DNA of 64,000 nucleotides, taken from NCBI GenBank assembly GCA_031969915.1, contig DALYJJ010000010.1:6042-70041 (forward strand), read 5' to 3'. Under the pieces are notes generated by a model. It did no database searches and was not told where the DNA came from. It saw only the letters and a list, made by a program, of their open reading frames with translations. Below, piece by piece: positions 32,547 to 40,135 of the stretch (positions within the stretch are counted from its first letter, which is position 1; each line of letters opens with the position of its first letter). Origin of the DNA: DALYJJ01 sp031969915. Lineage in GTDB: Bacteria; Acidobacteriota; Terriglobia; Bryobacterales; Bryobacteraceae. The position numbers and the translations under genes are program-made.

Positions 32547-35243
32547 TCACTGCTGCCGCAGGGCCGCCATGGGATCGACTCGCGCGGCGCGGCGCGCCGG
32601 GACCAGCGCAGCCACCGCCGCCACGGTCCCGAGCAGGATCGCGACCGCGCCGAAGGTCAATGGGTCCGACGGCTTGACTCCAATCAACAGGCTCTCGATG
32701 AAACGAGTGAGCCACAGCGCGCCAACCATCCCCAAGCCCAAGCCGAGCACCACCATGCCGAGCGATTGCCTCAGCACTGCTCGCACCACTTGCGCCGCCG
32801 GGGCCCCCAGAGCGATGCGGATCGCGATCTCCCGGTTCCGCTGCGCCACCGTGAACGACAACACTCCATAGATGCCAATCGCGGCGAGCACCAGGGCCAG
32901 AGCCCCCAGGCCGCTGAGCAGCGATGCCGACAAGCGCTCCTGGGAGAGGCTCGCGTTGCGATGCGATTCCAGTGTGAGTAAGTCGACGGGAACGATGTCT
33001 GGGTCGAGCGCGCGTATCTCCTGCTTAACCGTGCCCGCAAACACCAGTGCATCGCTCGCCGTCCTGACCTCCAGGTTCATTTCTCTCTCCGGACGCTGCG
33101 CGAAAGGCACGTAAAAGCAGGCCCGGACAGGCTCGCGCAGGTTGCGAAAACTGCCGTCGCGCACCACGCCCACCACTTCCGCCACCGGATTGCCGGGCCA
33201 GGTGAGCCGGAAAGACCGGCCGATCGGATTCTCCCCGGGCCAGAACCGCTGCGCCCAGACCTCATTCACAACCGCGACCAGCGGCGCCCCATCGCCATCC
33301 CTCCGCGTGAAGGAGCGGCCCCGCACCAGGGGAACGCCGACGGTTTCGAAGTAGCCATGCGAGACCAGATTGAAGTCCACCTGGAAGCGCTGCTCGGCCG
33401 CGTCGTTCGCACCGCGGATCAGGACGTCGGCGCCGCCCCGCCGGCCGCCCAGTGGTACGGTCTGTACCAGGGATGCCCCGCGCACGCCCGGCAGCGCTTC
33501 CACACGGTCCTGCAACGCGCTGTAGAAGGCAGCCGCGCGAGTCTTGTCGTAGCCCGCCGAGGCCAGATCGAAGGAAACCAGCAGCACCTGCGAAGGATCG
33601 GCGGTCACATCGGAGGCGATGGCGTTGCGCAGGGTCCGCACCATCAAACCCGCGCCCGCCAGCAGCAGCACGGAGAGCGCCACCTGGCCGCACACCAGGA
33701 CGCCGCGCAGTCCCTCGCCGCCGCGCGGCGATTTCCCATCGCCGCCACTCTTGAGCGCCGTCGATAGATCGGTCCGCGAACCCTTGAGCGCCGGCCCCAG
33801 CCCAAACGCGATTCCGGTCAGCAGCGATAGGGTGAAGGCGAACAGCAGCTCCCGCCAGTCGAGCACCGCATCGAAGGCCAGCGGAATACGGAAGGGGGTC
33901 GGGAACCCTCGCAGGAATCGCACCATGACCTCGGCCGTCAACAGCCCGGCCGCCCCGCCGAGAAAGGCAAGCAGAAGGCTCTCGGTGAGCAGTTGGCGGA
34001 TCAGCGCGCCGCGCGCCGCGCCGATGGAGAGGCGGACCGCGATCTCCTGGCGCCGCTGGACGGCCCGAGCAAGCGACAGGTTTGCCAGGTTGAAGCACGC
34101 GGCCAGTAGCACGAGTCCGGCAACCGTCACCAGCATCGCGAGGAACTGAATCACTGACCCTCGATACGATGGCCAGAACCGCGCGCGCTGAGCCGGATAC
34201 AGTTCGGCGGTGAATCGCAGATCTCGAAACACCTGAGTGCGCTGGCTGCCGGGCTTCGCTGACAGGACGCTGAGCTCGGCCTGAGCTAGTTCGAGACTCA
34301 CGCCGGGCTTCAATCGCGCCATCACCAGAAACGAGTGGAAGCCCCACCCCGTCAAGACCGGAGCCGCATCCAGCGGCGGGACAGCCTCCGCGTACATGGT
34401 GGCCGGAATCCACACGTCCGGCGGCTTGGTCCAGTCGAGCACGAGCCCGCGAAAACTCTCCGGCATCACGCCAATCACGGTGAAGCGATGGCGCGCGATG
34501 GTGAGTGTACTGCCGATCGCCGCCTCGGCGCCCGCAAAATGACGCTGCCAGAAGTTGTGACTGATCACGGCGACGGCATTCCCGCCCTTGGCGCTCACAT
34601 CGGAGGCTTGAATCACACGGCCGCGATGGGCCGGGATACCGAGGGTCGAGAAGTAATCCGGGCTCACCAATTCGCCTGACACCCGCTCGCTCGCGTCTCC
34701 GGCGGTGAGATTCATGGGCACCCGCAGATAGGCGAGCATTCCGGAGAACACCTGGTTCTGTCCGCGGTAGAACTCGTAATCGGGATACGAACTCGACGAC
34801 AAGCCGCCGCGGCTGAGCTCGCGGTGATAGATCGAGACCAGCCGGCCGGGATCGGGAACCGGCAGCGGGCGCAATAAAACCGCATCGATCAGGCTGAATA
34901 TCGCGGTGTTCGCGCCTACGCCGAGCGCCAGCGAGAGGATCGCCACGGCGGCGAAACCAGGCTTCCTGCGCAAACCACGAATGGCGTAGCGGAGGTCGCG
35001 GGCGATGGCTTCGAAGATCGGCAGACCGCGCTGGTCGCGGTAGCTTTCCTTCGTCGATTCGACGCTGCCAAAAGTAAGTTTCGCTCGGCGGTGCGCCTCC
35101 TCCGGCGCGAGGCCGCGCCGGATATTCTCGTCCGTGAGCAGTTGGATATGAGCATCCAGTTCCTCGGCGAGCTCGCTGTCGCCGCGGCCCCCGGACAGAC
35201 TCCCCAGCAGGCGGTTCCAGGCGCGACGCAGCAACCGAGTCAT
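32547..35243 (-). CDS. ADOP-family ABC permease (MacB/FtsX-type)
   Basis: 898-residue orphan permease of the acidobacterial duplicated type. It has an N-terminal soluble prefix (ELAEELDAHIQLLTDENIRR), a first membrane helix after LRYAIRGLRRKPGFAAVAIL, MacB-type periplasmic core, an FtsX block with RRQEIAVRLSIGAARGALIR, a second periplasmic domain and a second FtsX block with RNREIAIRIALGAPAAQVVR, ending ARRAARVDPMAALRQQ. No ATPase is encoded next to it. Its start overlaps the padR stop (35240-35243). These proteins are thought to act like MacB permeases in export or signalling; the substrate is unknown. Confidence 0.93.
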   Translation of the reverse strand: MTRLLRRAWNRLLGSLSGGRGDSELAEELDAHIQLLTDENIRRGLAPEEAHRRAKLTFGSVESTKESYRDQRGLPIFEAIARDLRYAIRGLRRKPGFAAVAILSLALGVGANTAIFSLIDAVLLRPLPVPDPGRLVSIYHRELSRGGLSSSSYPDYEFYRGQNQVFSGMLAYLRVPMNLTAGDASERVSGELVSPDYFSTLGIPAHRGRVIQASDVSAKGGNAVAVISHNFWQRHFAGAEAAIGSTLTIARHRFTVIGVMPESFRGLVLDWTKPPDVWIPATMYAEAVPPLDAAPVLTGWGFHSFLVMARLKPGVSLELAQAELSVLSAKPGSQRTQVFRDLRFTAELYPAQRARFWPSYRGSVIQFLAMLVTVAGLVLLAACFNLANLSLARAVQRRQEIAVRLSIGAARGALIRQLLTESLLLAFLGGAAGLLTAEVMVRFLRGFPTPFRIPLAFDAVLDWRELLFAFTLSLLTGIAFGLGPALKGSRTDLSTALKSGGDGKSPRGGEGLRGVLVCGQVALSVLLLAGAGLMVRTLRNAIASDVTADPSQVLLVSFDLASAGYDKTRAAAFYSALQDRVEALPGVRGASLVQTVPLGGRRGGADVLIRGANDAAEQRFQVDFNLVSHGYFETVGVPLVRGRSFTRRDGDGAPLVAVVNEVWAQRFWPGENPIGRSFRLTWPGNPVAEVVGVVRDGSFRNLREPVRACFYVPFAQRPEREMNLEVRTASDALVFAGTVKQEIRALDPDIVPVDLLTLESHRNASLSQERLSASLLSGLGALALVLAAIGIYGVLSFTVAQRNREIAIRIALGAPAAQVVRAVLRQSLGMVVLGLGLGMVGALWLTRFIESLLIGVKPSDPLTFGAVAILLGTVAAVAALVPARRAARVDPMAALRQQ

Positions 35244-35584
35244 GGCTTGGCCCGCTTCAACAACAGAAAACGCGCGACGATCTCAGTCGCCTGCTCCCAC
35301 TGGCTGGCCTCGGTGGCGAGCTGTTTCCGCCCGGCCTTGGTGATCCGATAGAACTTGGCGCGGCGATTGTTGTCCGATACGCCCCATTCCGACGCGATCG
35401 CACCTTCCTGTTCGAGCTTGAGCAGGACCGGGTAGAGTGTGCCGTGGTTGATGCTGAGCAGGTCACCGCTGGTTTGCTCGATGCGGCGCGCGATGCCGTA
35501 CCCGTGCTGCGGTCCCATGGCGTGGAGCGTTTTGAGGACCATCAGTGCCAGCGTGCCCTGCCAGACTTCGGCCTTTGTGCCCAT
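35240..35584 (-). CDS. PadR-family transcriptional regulator
   Basis: 114-residue PadR regulator: winged helix (LALMVLKTLHAMGPQHGYGI ARRI), wing NHGTLYPVLLKLEQEGAIAS and EWGVSDNNRRAKFYRITKAG, then a dimerisation helix. It is the first gene of the padR-ADOP-kinase group and overlaps the permease gene by four bases. Its start codon is the end of a perfect inverted repeat, the likely autoregulatory operator. This pairing of PadR with ADOP recurs at 56162-59293. Confidence 0.93.
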   Translation of the reverse strand: MGTKAEVWQGTLALMVLKTLHAMGPQHGYGIARRIEQTSGDLLSINHGTLYPVLLKLEQEGAIASEWGVSDNNRRAKFYRITKAGRKQLATEASQWEQATEIVARFLLLKRAKP

Positions 35585-35600
35585 ATGGGTTTCCCATATG
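35582..35600 (-). promoter_or_regulatory. Inverted repeat at the padR start codon
   Basis: CATATGGG-TTT-CCCATATG, perfect 8-bp arms with a 3-bp spacer; the left end contains the start codon of padR on the minus strand (35584-35582). Probably a PadR operator acting over the initiation region. A weak -10-like CATACT (35606-35601, minus strand) lies just upstream without a matching -35. Confidence 0.6.
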
Positions 35601-35679
35601 AGTATGACACGTCACGCCGGCGAGTGCCGCGCCCGCTTCCACGAACGGCCGTGAGACCGCCAGGGGCCTCCGCGTCCCG

Positions 35680-36390
35680 TCAAAGCGACGCCTCCGCCTC
35701 CGCCTCCAGGGCGGCGCGATTCATGATGCGCACCTGCCCCTTCTCCATGCGGATCATGCCCTCGCTTTGAAAGCGGCTGAGATTGCGGGAAACCACTTCG
35801 CGCACCGTACCCAGACGGTTGGCGAACTCCTCGTGGGTGACGGGCAAGGCGAAACGGTCGGCGCCGGCGGAGGCGCTGAACTCCAGCAGCGTGCGCGCCA
35901 CGCGTTGGCGGACGCTGCCAAACGTCACGCTTTCGATCAAACCCACCAACTGGCGCAGGCGCTTGCCCACTACGGCAAGCACCTTCATCGGCACCTGCGG
36001 ATGCTCTTCGCAGAAGCGGTGGAAGTCGCTCTTATGAAGCACGAAGGCGATGCCGTCGGTGACCGCGACGGTGCTCGCCGGGTAGGTGCCGCCGTCGAAC
36101 AGCGGAACCTCGGCGACGCTCGACGGCGCCGACTCCACCGCAAGCGTGATCTCCCGGCCGGACGGCGCGGTCTTCACGATCTTGACCGAGCCGGAAGCGA
36201 TCACCCACAGCCCCTCGCACGGGTCGCCCTCGTAGAACAGGGGCTCGCCCGCGGAGAAGCGCCGGGCGCCGGCAAGCACCGCGATCCCTTCGCGCTCTTC
36301 CGCAGTCAGGCCGGTGAGTAGTTGGGTCTTGGCGAAAGTGGCAGAGCGCAGTTTTCCAATGTCGGGTTCAAGCGACGGGTTGGCCACCAT
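35680..36390 (-). CDS. Crp/Fnr-family transcriptional regulator
   Basis: 236-residue regulator with an N-terminal cyclic-nucleotide-binding-type beta-roll at ~25-130 (FSAGEPLFYEGDPCEGLWVI; FDGGTYPASTVAVTDG) and a C-terminal winged helix (VTHEEFANRLGTVREVVSRN then LSRFQSEGMIRMEKGQV). The cysteine set of FNR oxygen sensors is absent, so it is not an iron-sulphur FNR; the ligand could be cAMP or none. It stands alone between the padR operon and the second Oar-like receptor, transcribed in the same direction as both. Confidence 0.92.
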   Translation of the reverse strand: MVANPSLEPDIGKLRSATFAKTQLLTGLTAEEREGIAVLAGARRFSAGEPLFYEGDPCEGLWVIASGSVKIVKTAPSGREITLAVESAPSSVAEVPLFDGGTYPASTVAVTDGIAFVLHKSDFHRFCEEHPQVPMKVLAVVGKRLRQLVGLIESVTFGSVRQRVARTLLEFSASAGADRFALPVTHEEFANRLGTVREVVSRNLSRFQSEGMIRMEKGQVRIMNRAALEAEAEASL

Positions 36391-36467
36391 GGACCAATGT
36401 AACGTAATCGCCGGCGGGGCACTCAGCGGGGAAGAGTCAGCGGCTGCCTGGAAGCGTGGTCAAAGTC

Positions 36468-36499
36468 CGGAAACCGGTGCGTGTGAGCACCGGTTTCCG
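36468..36499. terminator. 13-bp perfect hairpin between receptor and Crp genes
   Basis: CGGAAACCGGTGC (36468-36480) and GCACCGGTTTCCG (36487-36499) pair perfectly around a six-base loop. It lies 17 bases beyond the stop codon of the Oar-like receptor gene (minus strand), in the position of its terminator. There is no adjacent T-run on either strand. Confidence 0.6.
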
Positions 36500-36516
36500 T
36501 TAGCAAACAAGCTCCT

Positions 36517-39500
36517 CTAGAAGTCGTAGCGAAGCGCCATCTGCATGATGCGCGCGCCGCCGACCGTGGAGTCGATCCGGCCAAAGGTCGGGAGGTTGAC
36601 GATGCTCGTGTTGGGCAGGCCCCACCGAACGTTGTTCAACGCGTTGTACATCTCGGCGCGGAAGGTCACCGCGTGGCGCTCGCCCCACGGCATGCCGAAC
36701 CGCTTCACGATGGACAGGTCGAAGTTGTAGAACTGCGGGCCGCGGAACGAGTTGCGGCCCGACGTTCCCAATTCGCCCAAGCCGGGGAAGGAAAACGCGT
36801 TGCGCTGGGCGTCGTTCAGCCACCAGATGCCGCCGTCGCGGCGCTGGACGGTACCGATGTTGCGATCGCCGGTGAAGTTGGACCAGGTGCCGGCCGTGGA
36901 CGGACCCGTGCGCCGGCCGCTGCCGACCGTATAGACCGTGCCGCTCTGCCAGATGCCGAGGACGCCGACGTCCCAGCCGCCCAGGATCTTGTTCGCCCAG
37001 TTCGGCATGTTGCCGCCGAGGAACTTGCCGGAGCCGATGGGCAGAGTCCAGATGACGCTGTAGTTCAGCGCGTGCGGACGATCGAAGTCGCCGCGCGCCC
37101 TGTTCAGGTTCAGGTTCGAGTTCTCGATGGGCGCGGTGAAGCCGTTGCCGTCCACCGAGGAGTTGTCGAGCGCCTTGCTGAACGTGTAGTTGATCTGGAA
37201 CTTCACGTCGCCCGCGGTGCGGGCAAGGCTCACCTGCATCGAGTCATACCAGGAGCGGCCGTTGTTGGTGGCCAGAATCACCTGGTCGAACTGCGGGAAG
37301 TTGCGAATGAAGAAGTTGTTCAGGCCGGCCTGCGGATAGAGGCTGAACCGGGTCTGGTCCAACTGCGCCGCGATCGTGCCCGCCAGGCCCTGCGCCAGGT
37401 TGGTGGCGCCCAGCCCGGTCACTGCCGCCTGCGGCGTACCGAACATTCGCACGAAGGGGTTGTTGGCGGAAACGGCCGCGCCCGAAGTGCGGAAGGCGTC
37501 GATCTCGCGCATTGCGGTGAGCGTGTCGCCGTAGATGCGCGGCTGATTCACATCCAGCCAGGTGAAGAGCTTGGTGCCCTTCGTCCGCACGTAGCCCACA
37601 TCCAAAACCAGGTTCCGCTTGAGTTCCCGCTGGATGTTCAGGTTGAAGTGCTGGACGTAGCCCGTGGCCAGGTCATCCGGGAAGACCACGATGCTGGTCT
37701 GCCGCGTGACGGGCTGCAGCGTGAGCGGCGCGGCCGGCTGCTGTGGCGCCGCGGGGTTCTGCGATACCCGCGTATCGACGGCGATCTGGTTGCCCGCCTG
37801 GGTCAGCACACCCTGGGCGAAGCCCGGTGTGTTGCCGTCCACTAGGCTGGACGTGGCGCCGACGATGCGATCGTAGAAGATACCGTAGCTGCCGCGGATG
37901 GCCATCTTGCCATCCTTGAAGGGATCCCACGAGAAACCGATGCGGGGCGCGAAGTTGTTCCAGTCGTTGTTGTACCACTGGGACACGCGCTGGATCCGGA
38001 GGTTGTCGATGCGCCCGTTGAAGTTGACGTTCTGAGGCTGATCGATGGCCCCCTGCAGCCGGTCGCGCTCGGCGGGCGAGCCATAAAAGTCCCAGCGAAC
38101 TCCCACGTTCAGAGTGAGGTTCGGCAGAAGCTTCCAGTCGTCCTGAAGGAACAGGCCGTAGTCGTTGAAGTCGAAGTTCCGGACCCGAGGCGTGCCGGCG
38201 GCCTGGAACTTCTCCAGGTCGCTGTAGAAGGTCTGGCTGATCTGCCCCACCCGGCCCAGCAGGTCGTTGTAGAGGCTCTCAAACCGCTGGCGGTCGGCCG
38301 AGGAGATCACCGTAGCGCCATTCGGGCCGATCGTGGCGGGAACCGTGGCCAGCGTCGGCGTCAGCGAGATGTTCGGGTAGATGCCCGCCTCGTTCCAGCC
38401 GTACTGCAGCACGTGACGGCGCTGGAAGCCGGCCTTCAGCGTGTGCTTGCCACGGATGTGGGTCAGGTTGTTCGTCGTGTCCCAGACCGGGCTGTTGCGG
38501 CCCTGCGGGAACGCGGCCAGGATCGGGTTGGTGTAGAGGTTCGGAATCACCGCCGCACCCTGAATGCGATCCGGGCGCAGGAACGCCACGGAGGCGCTCT
38601 GATAGCCGAGACGGAATTCGTTGACCAGCGTCGGCGTGATCAACCAGTCCGAACCGGCCGATATGCCCCAACGGCGTCCGCCCTGCGAGCCCTGCGGACG
38701 GCCGGGGAACGCCGCATCGGCGCCGTTCAATCCATCGATGAAGTCGTTCCGCTGCCAGCTATGCCGGTAGAACACGCGATGGCCGGACCACAGGTTGTGG
38801 TCGACTTTCGCGGTCCACTGGTCTTCAAAGCTTCCGTTCGGGTTGTTGAAGCGGAAACCCGCGGTGTTCAATCCGTCGCCCGTGTCGAAATTGTTCGGGT
38901 CGGGGAGAATCGAGAGCAGCTCGCGAACACGCGGGTCCACGCCGCGGCCCTGCGGGTCGCCCCCGACCACATTGAAGCTCTGAATCGTCTGCGAACCCGG
39001 CGCGCGCCACCGCCACAGGCCTTGCTTGGCTTCCGGTGTCAGCACCGTGCGCTGGCGAAGAACGTCCTGCGCCGTGCGGCGTCCTTGATAGTTGAAGAAG
39101 AAGAACGTGCGGTCCTTGAGGATCGGACCGCCGATCGATCCGCCAAAGATGTTCTGAATGAACTTCGGCCGGTTGATGCGGCTGGCGTTCGAGAAGAAGT
39201 CGTTCGCGTTCAGCTTCGTGTTGCGGAGGAACTCGAACGCGTTCCCGTGGAAGGAGTTGGTCCCAGAGCGCGTGACCATTTCGATCTGGCCGCCGGCGTT
39301 GCGCCCGTACTCGGCCTTGCCGCCGTTGGTGATCACACGCATTTCCTCAACCGAGTCCGTGTTCACGCTGGTCATGCTCAGGCCGAAGCGCGGAACCACC
39401 GCGTCGTTGGCATCGATGCCGTCCAGGCGCACGTTGTTCGATCCCTGGCGCGTGCCGTTGACGCGGGTGAAGCTGACATCGCCCGGGTTGATGGACATGC

Positions 39501-39990
39501 CGGGCGCGAAGACGGCGATCGCCAGCGGGCCGCGGCCAAGCTGCGGCAGCGTGTCGATGTCCTTCAGCGTCACCGTTTTGCCCACCTGGGCGTCGGAGGT
39601 GTTGACGCGAACCGCTTCCGCTTCAACGGTCACCGCTTCGGTGAGCGAGCCCACTTCCAGGCGGATGATCTCGTTGATCGAGACAGCCGCGTTCAACTCC
39701 AGGTTCGCCAGCACGGCCTTGCGGAAGCCCTGCGCTTCCACGGTCAGCGCATAGATGCTGGGCGGCAGCGATGCGAAGATGAATACCCCGCGCTCATTGG
39801 CCTTCACATTTATGACAATGCCGGTGCGCGTGTTGGTGGCGGTGACGGATGCCTGCGGAACGACGGCACCCGCCGGATCGAGGACCGTTCCCTCAATGCG
39901 GCCGGTGGCCACCTGCGCCCAGGCGAGGGTCGCAAGTGCAAGCAAAATCAGTGCGAAGCAGATGCCGCGGCGAAGCGCGATCGTCTTCAT
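36517..39990 (-). CDS. Oar-like TonB-dependent receptor
   Basis: About 1157 residues from the ATG at 39990; an ATG 21 bases earlier lacks a ribosome site. Signal peptide (RRGICFALILLALATLAWAQ), then a CarboxypepD_reg-like domain at ~27-110 (GRIEGTVLDPAGAVVPQASV), plug region (TRQGSNNVRLDGIDANDAVV; GGKAEYGRNAGGQIEMVTRS GTNSFHG) and a long beta-barrel ending RIMQMALRYDF with terminal Phe. Same class as the receptor at 9933 but only distantly related. It has its own promoter with two operator-like boxes (40046-40104) and a strong hairpin after its stop, so it is a single-gene unit. Substrate unknown. Confidence 0.92.
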   Translation of the reverse strand: MKTIALRRGICFALILLALATLAWAQVATGRIEGTVLDPAGAVVPQASVTATNTRTGIVINVKANERGVFIFASLPPSIYALTVEAQGFRKAVLANLELNAAVSINEIIRLEVGSLTEAVTVEAEAVRVNTSDAQVGKTVTLKDIDTLPQLGRGPLAIAVFAPGMSINPGDVSFTRVNGTRQGSNNVRLDGIDANDAVVPRFGLSMTSVNTDSVEEMRVITNGGKAEYGRNAGGQIEMVTRSGTNSFHGNAFEFLRNTKLNANDFFSNASRINRPKFIQNIFGGSIGGPILKDRTFFFFNYQGRRTAQDVLRQRTVLTPEAKQGLWRWRAPGSQTIQSFNVVGGDPQGRGVDPRVRELLSILPDPNNFDTGDGLNTAGFRFNNPNGSFEDQWTAKVDHNLWSGHRVFYRHSWQRNDFIDGLNGADAAFPGRPQGSQGGRRWGISAGSDWLITPTLVNEFRLGYQSASVAFLRPDRIQGAAVIPNLYTNPILAAFPQGRNSPVWDTTNNLTHIRGKHTLKAGFQRRHVLQYGWNEAGIYPNISLTPTLATVPATIGPNGATVISSADRQRFESLYNDLLGRVGQISQTFYSDLEKFQAAGTPRVRNFDFNDYGLFLQDDWKLLPNLTLNVGVRWDFYGSPAERDRLQGAIDQPQNVNFNGRIDNLRIQRVSQWYNNDWNNFAPRIGFSWDPFKDGKMAIRGSYGIFYDRIVGATSSLVDGNTPGFAQGVLTQAGNQIAVDTRVSQNPAAPQQPAAPLTLQPVTRQTSIVVFPDDLATGYVQHFNLNIQRELKRNLVLDVGYVRTKGTKLFTWLDVNQPRIYGDTLTAMREIDAFRTSGAAVSANNPFVRMFGTPQAAVTGLGATNLAQGLAGTIAAQLDQTRFSLYPQAGLNNFFIRNFPQFDQVILATNNGRSWYDSMQVSLARTAGDVKFQINYTFSKALDNSSVDGNGFTAPIENSNLNLNRARGDFDRPHALNYSVIWTLPIGSGKFLGGNMPNWANKILGGWDVGVLGIWQSGTVYTVGSGRRTGPSTAGTWSNFTGDRNIGTVQRRDGGIWWLNDAQRNAFSFPGLGELGTSGRNSFRGPQFYNFDLSIVKRFGMPWGERHAVTFRAEMYNALNNVRWGLPNTSIVNLPTFGRIDSTVGGARIMQMALRYDF

Positions 39991-40045
39991 AACAAGAACC
40001 CCCAAAGGCATGAAGAAAACTTCAGCCGAGTTTCAGTTTTAACCG

Positions 40046-40104
40046 ATTGTAGGGATTCTTCAGGACGTTTGCAACTGTAAACAGACTGTCAGCGCTGTTA
40101 ACAG
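40046..40104 (-). promoter_or_regulatory. Receptor promoter with two tandem palindromic boxes
   Basis: Minus strand: -35 TTGCAA (40074-40069), 17-bp spacer, -10 TACAAT (40051-40046), about 56 bases before the receptor start codon. Immediately upstream are CTGTAAACAG (40075-40084) and the perfect palindrome CTGTTAACAG (40095-40104), spaced exactly 20 bp, two helical turns. Placement upstream of -35 suggests an activator. The protein that binds is unknown. Confidence 0.6.
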
Positions 40105-40135
40105 TACCGGAAAATACCCTTGACGCGGAGGCCGA

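Noticed and set aside
38413..40080. Open plus-strand frame of about 555 codons
   Set aside because: Antisense to the second receptor gene and runs through its promoter and operator boxes.
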